Below are positions 1 through 6,271 of a DNA stretch of 24,837 nt, piece by piece. The notes under the pieces were generated by a model that was not told the origin of the DNA, did not search any database, and worked only from the letters and a program-made list of their open reading frames with translations. Source of the stretch: a bacterium (lineage in GTDB: Bacteria > SZUA-182 > DTGQ01); NCBI GenBank assembly GCA_023512255.1, contig JAILZY010000052.1:1-24837 (forward strand). Reading direction: 5' to 3'. The position numbers and the translations under genes are program-made. Positions within the stretch are counted from its first letter, which is position 1. Each line of letters starts with the position of its first letter.

Positions 1-73
1 CTATTATCTTTTACCTCAATACCCTTCCCCTGCGGCTTATCTCCTCCTCCTAATTTAAACATGGGGAACATCT
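1..73. repeat. Left arm of window-terminal inverted repeat
   Basis: The reverse complement of this segment matches 24763-24836 with about six differences over ~74 positions, including one 1-base indel. The outermost ~27 bases are nearly identical. There is no gene in the arm. It is probably a copy of a dispersed repeat at which assembly stopped. Between the arm and base 230 I see no coding or regulatory feature. Confidence 0.85.
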
Positions 74-230
74 GTAATTTCCTTGGTTTAGGGTTGAAGA
101 TTCCAGGCATTAATGCTATGATTCAATATTAGCAGCTCAAGTGTTAGATTTTGGGTATTTTTCATGGAGAAAACAAATCCCCAGCTCTCTGATATTGTTC
201 GAAAAAGTGATGACCAGCAGGAGTTAAGAG

Positions 231-353
231 GTCCTCTCGCTAACAAAGTACGCAATTTGGGCAGACCCAAGGGCCGCCTCTATAATTGATAGTAATTTAT
301 AGAGTAATTGATCCGCTGCGCAACTTGTGTTACTCACTTAGCGAAAGAACCCC
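231..353. repeat. Family-A inverted-repeat element, copy 1
   Basis: This is a ~123-bp element whose left end contains TCGCTAACAAAGT and whose right end contains TTAGCGAAAGAACC, which is roughly its inverse. The inner core, with GTAATTGATCCGCTG and CTTGTGTTAC, is shared with copies at 1839-1974 and 10836-10956. This copy has a degenerate left tip and about a dozen extra bases in the core. It ends 57 bp before the DUF2065 start codon. It has no coding capacity and looks like a non-autonomous MITE. Confidence 0.75.
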
Positions 354-410
354 ATTAAGCTCTTGATAGTGTCTTATACACACACTAGGTGTTGCTTAAA
401 AGGGGAAGAG

Positions 411-596
411 ATGGAATTTTTTCTCTGTGTAATAGGGATGGTTTTTATTATCGAGGGAATTCCGAGTTTTTTATTTCCGGGTGTCTGGAAGAGGATGCTA
501 GTTAGAATTGATAATATTCCTGACTCCAGGCTGCGACGACTGGGATTGGTGAGTATTCTGATCGGGTTGGCCATAATATACTTAGGGCGAAGATAG
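411..596 (+). CDS. DUF2065 (YjeT-like) small membrane protein
   Basis: A 61-residue protein with two hydrophobic segments (about residues 3-20 and 43-58) separated by a short basic loop. The pattern of an N-terminal EG, a proline and aromatic stretch, W-K-(R/K)-M, an N-(I/L)-P-D turn and then L-R-R-x-G matches the DUF2065/YjeT family, whose function is unknown. In E. coli, yjeT lies beside hflC and purA, but that context is absent here. I start at ATG 411 because AGGGGAAGAG lies directly upstream; extension to 363 would add residues without family similarity. It probably sits in the inner membrane. It is separated from the next gene by 130 bp and may be monocistronic. Confidence 0.8.
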   Translation: MEFFLCVIGMVFIIEGIPSFLFPGVWKRMLVRIDNIPDSRLRRLGLVSILIGLAIIYLGRR

Positions 597-726
597 AGAG
601 AGCCTTTAGGTTGAAAAATCTAAATCTAGGACCTTGCTAGATAGGGTAAATCAAATAGGTAAGAGATTTTTAAACCCGACCTCGACCGAGGCGTACCTCA
701 TCGTTATGGTATTCTAAGGAATAACC

Positions 727-1833
727 ATGAACAAGCTGGCCATTGGGTTATATTCAGGAGGCCTGGACAGCATCCTGGCTGTAAAGCTGATCGTGGATCA
801 GGGATTTCAGGTGATCCTGCTCAGGTTTACTAGCCCTATTTTTGAGGGCCGTCAATCTGAAACCGAAATTTTGAACAGTATTTTACCGAAAGAATCCTTC
901 TGCCTGCGGGAGATTGCTCTTGGAGCTGATTTCCTCCAAGTGATTCGCTCACCCAAATATGGATATGGGAAAAACCTAAACCCTTGTCTGGATTGCAAAA
1001 TCTTTATGCTCAAAAAGGCCGGGGAGATTTTGAAAGAAGGGGGAGGAGCTTTTGTCTTTACAGGAGAGGTCCTCGGCCAGCGCCCGATGTCACAGCGAAG
1101 AGATGCCTTGCGGATTATCGAAAGAGATTCAGGGTTGAGCAGATACCTTTTGCGCCCGCTATCTGCCCGGCTGCTGCCCCCGACTCTGGCTGAAGAGAGT
1201 GGGGTAATAAGGCGGGAAGCCCTATTGGACATTTCCGGAAGGTCCAGAAAGAGGCAGATGGAGCTAGCGAGAGAATTTGGTATTGTTAACTATCCCAGCC
1301 CAGCTGGCGGATGTCTGCTTACGGATGAGAGCTTTGCCAAGAGGCTAAAGGCAATTTGGGCCGCAAATGATAACCAGATAAGGATGGAAGATCTGCCTTT
1401 GCTCAAAATCGGGAGACACTTTTTGATTAGACCTGGAGTAAGGCTGATCGTTGGCAGAAATCAGGCTGAAAACCAAAAGATATTAGCCAACGCGAGTGAA
1501 AATAGCTGGCTTTTCCGAGTGGTAAATGCACCCGGGCCTGTATCTTTGGCTCAAGGTAATATGGAAGAGGCGGATTTTGAACTTGCAGCTTCTATTACGG
1601 CCCGCTATAGCGATGCCAAAAATAAGGCTGCTGTGGCCGTAAGTTGTGTATTGAGCGGCAATAGTGGCGGCGGCGGCAGCAGCAGGCATCGAGTCTTGAC
1701 GGTTTGTCCAGTTGAAGATTGCTCTACTAGAGCGATATCGGATCTAGCTCAGTGGTTTTTTTCGCCAATAAAGTGCGAGATCTTGACGGTTTGTCCAGTT
1801 GAAGATTGCCTACTAGAGCGATATCGGATCTAG
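727..1833 (+). CDS. PP-loop ATP pyrophosphatase, ThiI/MnmA-like tRNA thiolation protein
   Basis: A 368-residue protein. Residues 10-15 (SGGLDS) are the PP-loop that binds ATP and adenylates the substrate in ThiI, MnmA and related tRNA-thiolation enzymes. A CxxC pair lies near residues 87-90, a GQRPMSQ segment near 118, and a PAGGCLLTD segment near 196. The C-terminal third resembles the NFACT-R/DUF814-type RNA-binding domain found in ThiI-like proteins. A cytoplasmic tRNA sulfur-transfer role is inferred; the exact modified base cannot be told. AAGGA lies just upstream of ATG 727. The last ~46 codons are odd: a Gly/Ser-rich patch is followed by two copies of LTVCPVEDC encoded by an 87-bp tandem duplication. 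The second copy probably holds the ancestral C-terminus. Confidence 0.75.
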   Translation: MNKLAIGLYSGGLDSILAVKLIVDQGFQVILLRFTSPIFEGRQSETEILNSILPKESFCLREIALGADFLQVIRSPKYGYGKNLNPCLDCKIFMLKKAGEILKEGGGAFVFTGEVLGQRPMSQRRDALRIIERDSGLSRYLLRPLSARLLPPTLAEESGVIRREALLDISGRSRKRQMELAREFGIVNYPSPAGGCLLTDESFAKRLKAIWAANDNQIRMEDLPLLKIGRHFLIRPGVRLIVGRNQAENQKILANASENSWLFRVVNAPGPVSLAQGNMEEADFELAASITARYSDAKNKAAVAVSCVLSGNSGGGGSSRHRVLTVCPVEDCSTRAISDLAQWFFSPIKCEILTVCPVEDCLLERYRI

Positions 1834-1866
1834 CTCAGTGGTTTTTTTCGCCAATAAAGTGCGAGA
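1694..1866 (+). repeat. 87/86-bp tandem duplication spanning gene end and element edge
   Basis: Unit 1 is 1694-1780 and unit 2 is 1781-1866. They are identical except that unit 1 has one extra base near 1723 (GCTCTACTAG versus GCCTACTAG). Each unit contains the end of the PP-loop gene followed by the left tip of a family-A element (TGGTTTTTTTCGCC). The extra base shifts unit 1 past its TAG, so translation continues for 29 codons and stops at the equivalent TAG in unit 2 (1831-1833). Confidence 0.95.
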
Positions 1867-1974
1867 GCTGGTCGGGTACAAGGGTCGCACCTACAATTGA
1901 TAGCATAATTGATCCGCTGTGCACTTGTGTTACGGACTTAGTGAAAGAACCACTTAGATATTAGCGAAAGAACC
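1839..1974. repeat. Family-A inverted-repeat element, copy 2, duplicated ends
   Basis: The core matches copies at 231-353 and 10836-10956, including TAATTGATCCGCTG and the right tip GTGAAAGAACCACTTA. The left tip also occurs at 1753 because of the 87-bp duplication. The right tip is doubled as well, in the form GCGAAAGAACCACTTA ending near 1979. The element directly follows, and partly underlies, the 3' end of the PP-loop gene. Confidence 0.8.
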
Positions 1975-2008
1975 ACTTATACAGTGGGGATAGTAGGTTG
2001 CGCTTGGT

Positions 2009-2166
2009 GTTTTAATAAATAAATTCGCTCTTATATATCAGACACCATAATATCAGACACCATAAACCCTATATCAGAACAACTATAAACCCTTGAAAGA
2101 GCTTAGCTCTTATTAGGGTTATGTCTCTCAATGGTAGCTAATAAATAAGAGCGAATAAATTAAAAC
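2009..2166. repeat. ~158-bp inverted-repeat element upstream of DUF507 pair
   Basis: The left arm 2009-2034 and right arm 2145-2166 are inverted copies sharing GTTTTAA and TTCGCTCTTAT, with small gaps. Inside lie a tandem duplication at 2035-2064 and a short palindrome around GAGCTTAGCTC. There is no coding capacity. It is probably another small non-autonomous element. A TATAAT sequence at 2174-2179, just outside the right arm, could be the -10 box for the DUF507 genes, but I see no good -35. Confidence 0.6.
2035..2064. repeat. 15-bp perfect tandem duplication
   Basis: ATATCAGACACCATA is present twice back to back (2035-2049 and 2050-2064). A degenerate third copy follows near 2071-2088. Confidence 0.95.
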
Positions 2167-2234
2167 TTCAGGGTATAATTTTTATAAATAACTTGCTCTG
2201 ATTTTTAGCTTTTTTGTTGGAAAAGGAACGCAGT

Positions 2235-2513
2235 ATGAAATTAAGGAAACAGCAAATAGAGATCATTGCCTCCAGGATCATCGATGAGCTTCGGGAGAAG
2301 GGCGCATTGGATGTCGAGGATGAGAGCAAAGCCAAGGCATTGGTGAGAAAGGTGATTACCGATGATCTTATGGTCGAGGATAAGCTGAATGAGGAGGTCA
2401 GAGAGCTGTTAGCGAAGGTTTCCTCTGAGCTTCATCAGGGAAGTGTTGAATATCACAAGATGTTCCGGTTAGTAAAGGAGAAGCTCGTCAAAGAGAGAAA
2501 TTTAATCCTTTAA
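2235..2513 (+). CDS. DUF507 family protein, first of tandem pair
   Basis: A 92-residue, highly charged, all-helical protein without signal peptide or membrane segment. Its length, the basic N-terminus beginning MKLRKQQIE and the central acidic stretch followed by L-x-x-E-V-R match DUF507, an uncharacterised family common in Desulfobacterota, Aquificota and Nitrospirota and often found as adjacent pairs. ATG 2235 is chosen because AAAAGGAA precedes it at normal spacing; an upstream TTG at 2214 would add seven residues without family support. The second DUF507 gene begins 44 bp downstream, so the two are probably co-transcribed and may act together. The molecular role is unknown. Confidence 0.85.
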   Translation: MKLRKQQIEIIASRIIDELREKGALDVEDESKAKALVRKVITDDLMVEDKLNEEVRELLAKVSSELHQGSVEYHKMFRLVKEKLVKERNLIL

Positions 2514-2557
2514 AAAATCCTTGAAATCTACTGAAAGATGACCAGTGAGGTGAGATC

Positions 2558-2833
2558 ATGAGATTAAGCAGGGAGAAAATTAATCATCTTTCTCATATAA
2601 TGATAAAAGCCTTCATGCAGGATGAGAATATTGAAATCTTTAGGGATGAAAATGATATCCGACTTGAGATTGTCAGGATTATCACTGAAGAGTTAAAGAT
2701 AGAGGAAGAGCTGGATCAGCAGGTCCGAAAACGGCTGGAGAGCTATAAGCGAAAGTTGATTGAAGGAAGTGCGGAATGGGAGATCCTCTATCAGAAGCTG
2801 TACGAGGAAGAAGCAAATAAAAAGAAACGATGA
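2558..2833 (+). CDS. DUF507 family protein, second of tandem pair
   Basis: A 91-residue helical, charged protein that is a diverged paralogue of the preceding gene. Both have a basic N-terminus, a central V-R-x-I-I-T-E-E-L or similar stretch, an E-E-L-(D/N) turn and a Lys-rich C-terminus with a G-S-(A/V)-E-(W/Y) segment. GAGGTGAGATC supplies a strong ribosome-binding site for ATG 2558. It is cytoplasmic by prediction and its function is unknown. The family's habit of occurring as adjacent genes, kept here, suggests a heteromeric complex, which is inference. The gene ends with four Lys/Arg codons. Confidence 0.85.
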   Translation: MRLSREKINHLSHIMIKAFMQDENIEIFRDENDIRLEIVRIITEELKIEEELDQQVRKRLESYKRKLIEGSAEWEILYQKLYEEEANKKKR

Positions 2834-3153
2834 ATTAATCTATGCTTTTGCGCTTTTTCTCCGAATCCTTGATTTTAATGGATTGGCTATTAGAGATAAT
2901 TTTCAAGGATTTCAAGGCGTTAAGAAATTTCTGCAAAAGTGTAGAATTAATGAGAGAGGAGAAATATTGTTTCCCATATTTTGGTGATGAGAGCCGGGCA
3001 ATTGCATAAAAATAGACTAATATTTATAAATATCAAATACTTATATGATATGAATTAACCAAGTTTAACTTTGTAACATGTTGATATTATTGGCTAACCA
3101 ATTATGAGGCAATTGTCCTGGTAATTATAGCCGGGCAATGTTTAAGGTTAAGG
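2834..3153. other. Non-coding spacer, nothing recognised
   Basis: About 320 bp of AT-rich DNA between the DUF507 pair and the convergent antiporter gene. GCCGGGCAATTG/GCCGGGCAATGT occurs twice (near 2994 and 3131). I see no convincing hairpin followed by a T-run for either gene and no ORF with its own ribosome-binding site. Confidence 0.5.
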
Positions 3154-4476
3154 TTATGATTTTAGACTGTCCGGCTCACTGTTGGGGTACAAATAAGGAG
3201 AGTGAGAAAAAATCCCCGCGGTATTCAATATCCCCTCACTGGCTACTGCTGCATCGTAGTCCTGATGCAAGGTGGCCGGAGCGACGGCCAGCCAATGTTC
3301 CCCAGCCATAGAGATAGCAAAAGCTCCAAGCGGTGCGGTCAGGATAATGCTTAGTATCGCAACAGCTAAGATAAGCTCACCCGGTCCGCTATTCATGCCT
3401 GCAAGCCTCATGGCGGCTAGGGGAGCAGCTCCAAAAGCTGCCTGAACGGTAGCTTTTGGAAGATAAGAGACCACGACGAACATTTTCTCTTTAAGGGTTA
3501 AATTGCTGCCACAAACACAGAGGAAGGTTCCAATGCTTCGGGCGATGAGAGCAAGCCCGATCAAGGCACAACCGGCCAGCCCCGCCCGCAGAGCAACCGG
3601 TATGTTGACCTGTACGCCTACCATCACAAAAAGCATAATTTCAGCGAAAACCCAGATTTTACCAAGTCTAGCCGAGATTTCATGAGCCATGGATTCTCGC
3701 TTTTCCAGGATGATAAAACCGATGGCCATAACTCCTAACAAGGCCGCAAATGGTATCCGCTCCTTCATAAGACGTTCAAACTGGACTAGAAGGATAGAAA
3801 TCCCAATGATCAAAAGTACCCGTTTGGTTGCCCGCGGGTTGAACCGATCGAACAAATGGTACAGAAAATAACCAATAAGCAAGCCAGCACCTATGCCTAA
3901 GCAAATGGAAATAGGGATGGTGGCTAACTTCCAGATGACATTGACCTTATGGCCTGTATATATGCCAATCAGGGCGCTATAGACAGTAATGACATAGACA
4001 TCGTCCATAGATGCCCCAGCCAAGACCAAGGAGGGAATCCCCTTCTCTACTCCCTTCCCTTGTTCGATGAAGCGGATCATGAGTGGTACGACCACAGCCG
4101 GAGAGACCGCCGAGAGCACAAAACCGAGAACTGCCGACTCAAGGTAAGTCAGCCCCAAAAAATGCGGGGCAAGGATGGTTATGGCCACAGCTTCAAAAGA
4201 GGCTGGAATAAAGGAAAGCCGAGCAGCCATTTTACCCACCTTGTTTAGAGTATCCTTGCTCAATTCAAACCCTGCCCGCAGCAGAATTATAATTAGGGCT
4301 ATCAGCCGCAGGTCAGCCGCAATCGCTAAAAGGTCCGGATTCAGGCAACCAAGGGCATAGGGACCAAGGATCACGCCGAGCAATAGCATTCCCACCAAAC
4401 CCGGTAGCCGAACTTTTCGGAATAACCAGTCAATAATCAAACTGAAAATGACAATTTCCGCCAGCGCTAGAGCCAT
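3154..4476 (-). CDS. NHA/CPA2-type cation:proton antiporter
   Basis: A 440-residue integral membrane protein with about 12 hydrophobic segments. Residues 31-43 (LLLGVILGPYALG) form the conserved early helix of CPA transporters, 122-132 (SAVSPAVVVPL) the core discontinuous helix, and 154-160 (GASMDDV) carries the paired aspartates D158-D159 typical of electrogenic two-Asp antiporters. The GIPSL...GASMDD spacing resembles the NHA (SLC9B-like) branch. There is no TrkA-N nucleotide-binding domain, so it is not a full KefB/C. It should exchange Na+ or another cation for H+ across the inner membrane. GAGGAAAAG lies upstream of the ATG. It is read from a promoter near 4990 through a fluoride riboswitch and terminator, so it is probably induced by fluoride. 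No crcB/fluc or clcF is present in the window. Confidence 0.88.
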   Translation of the reverse strand: MALALAEIVIFSLIIDWLFRKVRLPGLVGMLLLGVILGPYALGCLNPDLLAIAADLRLIALIIILLRAGFELSKDTLNKVGKMAARLSFIPASFEAVAITILAPHFLGLTYLESAVLGFVLSAVSPAVVVPLMIRFIEQGKGVEKGIPSLVLAGASMDDVYVITVYSALIGIYTGHKVNVIWKLATIPISICLGIGAGLLIGYFLYHLFDRFNPRATKRVLLIIGISILLVQFERLMKERIPFAALLGVMAIGFIILEKRESMAHEISARLGKIWVFAEIMLFVMVGVQVNIPVALRAGLAGCALIGLALIARSIGTFLCVCGSNLTLKEKMFVVVSYLPKATVQAAFGAAPLAAMRLAGMNSGPGELILAVAILSIILTAPLGAFAISMAGEHWLAVAPATLHQDYDAAVASEGILNTAGIFSHSPYLYPNSEPDSLKS

Positions 4477-4552
4477 AACTGTCTTTTCCTCATCATCTAT
4501 ATCAAATCATCTATCAAATCATTATATTAAACCCTTATTAAACTTTTTCTTA

Positions 4553-4756
4553 GACTGGCACTGGTTCAGTTTGATTTAAAATCAAGGTGAACAAATTTTG
4601 TATTTTTGTAAGTACTTGAAATAATAAAATCTTGCTCTATCCTCCGTCATTCTTGCAAAAGCGGTAATCCAGTCATATCATGGATTCCTACTCTTGCAGG
4701 AATGACGAAAAAGACAAAAGTAGAGGTTTTCAATTAAACTGAACCAATGCCGACTC
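4553..4756. mobile_element. ~204-bp nested palindromic MITE-like element
   Basis: Outer arms 4553-4582 and 4727-4756 are inverted copies sharing TTGGTTCAGTTT (left copy CTGGTTCAGTTT). A second, inner palindrome of 27-bp arms at 4645-4671 and 4681-4707 resembles the widespread CGTCATTC...GGAATCCA / TGGATTCC...GAATGACG bacterial repeat. There is no transposase and no ORF. It lies in the transcribed leader of the antiporter, downstream of the terminator and 77 bp before the start codon, and would fold into a long stem in the mRNA. Confidence 0.8.
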
Positions 4757-4779
4757 GATTAAAAATTTTGCCACAGGCC

Positions 4780-4824
4780 AAAAAAAAGGCCCTTACCAGC
4801 GTTACTAACCCTGGTAAGGGCCTT
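4780..4824 (-). terminator. Intrinsic terminator of the fluoride-riboswitch leader
   Basis: Arms 4811-4824 and 4786-4799 are perfect 14-bp complements (AAGGCCCTTACCAG and its inverse) with an 11-nt loop. On the minus strand they are followed by eight U residues (A-run at 4780-4787). The position just downstream of the aptamer makes it the likely expression-platform terminator. In the other direction it has no T-run. Confidence 0.88.
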
Positions 4825-4873
4825 CATATTCACACATCATAAGCCTTTTTGCTGACCCCTACCAAGAGTTAAA

Positions 4874-4936
4874 CAGTAGGAGTCATCAGCTCCGGGCTTA
4901 TTCAGAGCACTTTACGGCGGAACTCCATCGCCTGCC
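4874..4936 (-). promoter_or_regulatory. Fluoride riboswitch (crcB motif)
   Basis: Read on the minus strand the segment contains GGCGATGGAGTTCCGCC, then AAAGTGCTCTGAATAAGC, then GGAGCTGATGACTCCTAC, in the order and spacing of the crcB-motif fluoride aptamer. The 3' part can instead pair downstream: GCTGA..ACTCCTAC with GTAGGGGTCAGC (4851-4864 region), giving a competing hairpin. Next comes the intrinsic terminator at 4780-4824. Fluoride binding should favour antitermination and expression of the antiporter. Recognition is by eye from the consensus; a covariance search was not run. Confidence 0.88.
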
Positions 4937-4960
4937 AGAAATATATCGGCTTTTATTGAA

Positions 4961-4990
4961 ATTTTAATTTAAGGTAATATTAGATGTCAA
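4961..4990 (-). promoter_or_regulatory. Sigma70-type promoter for riboswitch and antiporter
   Basis: On the minus strand TTGACA (4985-4990) is followed after 18 bp by TAAAAT (4961-4966). The predicted start near 4954 lies about 18 nt before the aptamer, as expected for a leader RNA. Confidence 0.55.
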
Positions 4991-5119
4991 GATAAAAATG
5001 TACTAATTTACGGATCTGGTTTTTCTCTTTATGGTGAAAAAGAGATATCTGATAATGTACTGATAGAAAAACAATATCTACTTCATATAGTATCTTTTTT
5101 TACATCTTGCCGAAATAAA

Positions 5120-5139
5120 TTTTGTATATTTGTACAAAA
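5120..5139. promoter_or_regulatory. Palindrome, possible operator, before small secreted gene
   Basis: TTTTGTA and TACAAAA form perfect 7-bp inverted arms with a 6-bp spacer, 54 bp before the next start codon. A related sequence without good symmetry occurs near 4594-4611. A regulator-binding site is possible; no regulator gene is nearby. Confidence 0.35.
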
Positions 5140-5192
5140 TAGTACACTGGTATTAACTAATAACCCTAAACCACTGTTATGAGGTGAAGCTT

Positions 5193-5495
5193 ATGTACAA
5201 AAAGATCGAATGCAGGTTAGCTATTTTGTTGATATGCGCTATAATTGGTTGTCTGTTTTTTGCCGGTCCGACCTTGGCTGATGCTCCTAAGCCGATAGAG
5301 CCTCCTATTAGTGAGATAAGAGAGGCAGTGATAGAGTTTATCCGTGGGTTTAGCCCTCAGTTAGCTGAGCAGATAGAAACCATGATCGAGAAGCGGCAGG
5401 AATTAGTGGAAAAGATCCTAGAAAGAATAAGGCCGGATAAACCAGTGCCTCCAACACCAGCAACGGGAATCATTGGGGTCTCAGCCGCGCCCTGA
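5193..5495 (+). CDS. Small secreted helical protein, unknown function
   Basis: A 100-residue protein. Residues 1-8 are basic, 9-25 hydrophobic, and a signal-peptidase site fits after A29 (T-L-A). The mature part starts with a Pro-rich stretch (PKPIEPP), has one long charged amphipathic helix (about residues 38-76, with repeated E-x-x-E and I-E-x-x-x pattern), and ends with a second Pro-rich, then hydrophobic tail. GAGGTGA lies just upstream of ATG 5193. I do not recognise a family. It is probably periplasmic or extracellular. It is divergent from the fluoride-regulated antiporter and followed by a hairpin terminator, so it is likely monocistronic. Confidence 0.7.
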   Translation: MYKKIECRLAILLICAIIGCLFFAGPTLADAPKPIEPPISEIREAVIEFIRGFSPQLAEQIETMIEKRQELVEKILERIRPDKPVPPTPATGIIGVSAAP

Positions 5496-5526
5496 AGATG
5501 AGCCAAGATGTTGAAATTACAGATTA

Positions 5527-5564
5527 GCCGGTTGAGGCGAGGGCATATTCTCCCCTCAACCGGC
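5527..5564 (+). terminator. Hairpin terminator after small secreted gene
   Basis: GCCGGTTGAGG (5527-5537) pairs perfectly with CCTCAACCGGC (5554-5564) around a 16-nt loop, 32 bp after the stop codon. The T-run after it is weak (AGATTATAATTATCC), so termination may be inefficient or the hairpin may protect the 3' end. Confidence 0.6.
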
Positions 5565-5665
5565 AGATTATAATTATCCTTAAATAATCTCTCCTTATAA
5601 TCTCTATATTATTTATAATATCCCTATCGGTTATGGCCATTTTCGGTGAAAAGTCAGCTAAATCA

Positions 5666-5738
5666 CCATTCCGTCACTTTCGCCAAAAGTGGTAATCGAG
5701 GGGTAAAAATTCCTCGGATTCTAGCTGTTCAAGAATGG
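5666..5738. repeat. Diverged copy of the CGTCATTC-type palindrome
   Basis: CCATTC...GTGGTAATCGAGG on the left faces CCTCGGATTC...AAGAATGG on the right. Both halves resemble the inner palindrome of the element at 4553-4756 (GCGGTAATCCA / TGGATTCC). It has more mismatches and lacks the outer arms. Confidence 0.5.
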
Positions 5739-5980
5739 TAGCCATGAGCGATCCCTATTATAGTCAGATATTATAGTCAGATCACCGCACCTTAGTTTTT
5801 CGCCTCAGGCGGCGCTGTCTTCAAGCGCTGGATCGTGTCTTTTCCCCTGCCGAAGGCTTTTTCTATAAATAAGGCTAAAAAATGCATTTTTTATCTTTAT
5901 TTTTTAGCACATTAGCGTATAATAGGAGTATAATTTTTGTATGTTTATGTTAATTTTAAGCTTACTTACAGCAATAGTCA

Positions 5981-6020
5981 TACACAAAAAGCTATATATA
6001 TACGCAAAAAGCTATACATA
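5981..6020. repeat. 20-bp tandem duplication
   Basis: TACACAAAAAGCTATATATA at 5981-6000 is followed directly by TACGCAAAAAGCTATACATA at 6001-6020, with two mismatches. Confidence 0.9.
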
Positions 6021-6070
6021 TCGTGTAACCTATGGTTCCCCGGGTCTGCCCTCACTGTCAAGATAGGGGT

Positions 6071-6230
6071 CCTGGGGCAGGGATGAGGCCTCTGGCGTGG
6101 CTATCTGCTGCCTCGGCTGCTCATAGGGCCCCTGGGGTAGGGATGAGGCAGTACGGGGAGGGAAGCTGCGTGAAATTCGCCCCTCTTGCCTGGCTTGCTA
6201 AAGATGAGGCAGTAGGGGTAGGGAAGCTGC
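6071..6230. repeat. Three degenerate GC-rich repeats
   Basis: GGGATGAGGC occurs at 6080-6089. A longer form continuing AGTACGGGGAGGGAAGCTGC lies at 6140-6169. AGATGAGGCAGTAGGGGTAG continuing GGAAGCTGC lies at 6202-6230. The spacers differ in length. GC content is sharply higher than in the AT-rich DNA just upstream. Confidence 0.75.
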
Positions 6231-6271
6231 TGTAAGATCTTGTTTTTTCAGAATCAAGGAGTGATTATATC

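Larger units (their letters stand above)
5496..6271. other. Repeat-rich non-coding region, ~780 bp
   Basis: No credible gene is seen. It holds the hairpin at 5527-5564, a diverged palindrome at 5666-5738, a 13-bp perfect tandem duplication at 5756-5781 (TATTATAGTCAGA twice), an AT-rich tract with TATAAT-like boxes around 5920-5935, a 20-bp duplication at 5981-6020, and GC-rich repeats at 6071-6230. An open frame at 6032-6235 is made of those repeats. AAGGAG at 6256-6261 belongs to the kinase gene. Confidence 0.6.

Noticed and set aside
88-270. 60-codon minus-strand frame near the left end.
   Set aside because: It runs into the family-A element, has no convincing start site and no similarity I recognise.
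1735-1760. TCTAGCTCAGTGGTT resembles a tRNA D-arm.
   Set aside because: No acceptor stem, anticodon arm or T-arm can be built around it, and the same sequence is repeated within the 87-bp duplication.
2760-2987. 75-codon frame overlapping the end of the second DUF507 gene.
   Set aside because: Starts inside the DUF507 gene in another frame and lacks a ribosome-binding site.
4553-4756. Insertion sequence with transposase.
   Set aside because: Only ~204 bp with no coding capacity; best described as a non-autonomous palindromic element.
6071-6230. Possible CRISPR-like array.
   Set aside because: Only three degenerate units with unequal spacing and no cas gene.
6032-6235. Open frame of 67 codons in GC-rich DNA.
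   Set aside because: It consists of degenerate repeats, has no ribosome-binding site and no recognisable protein features.
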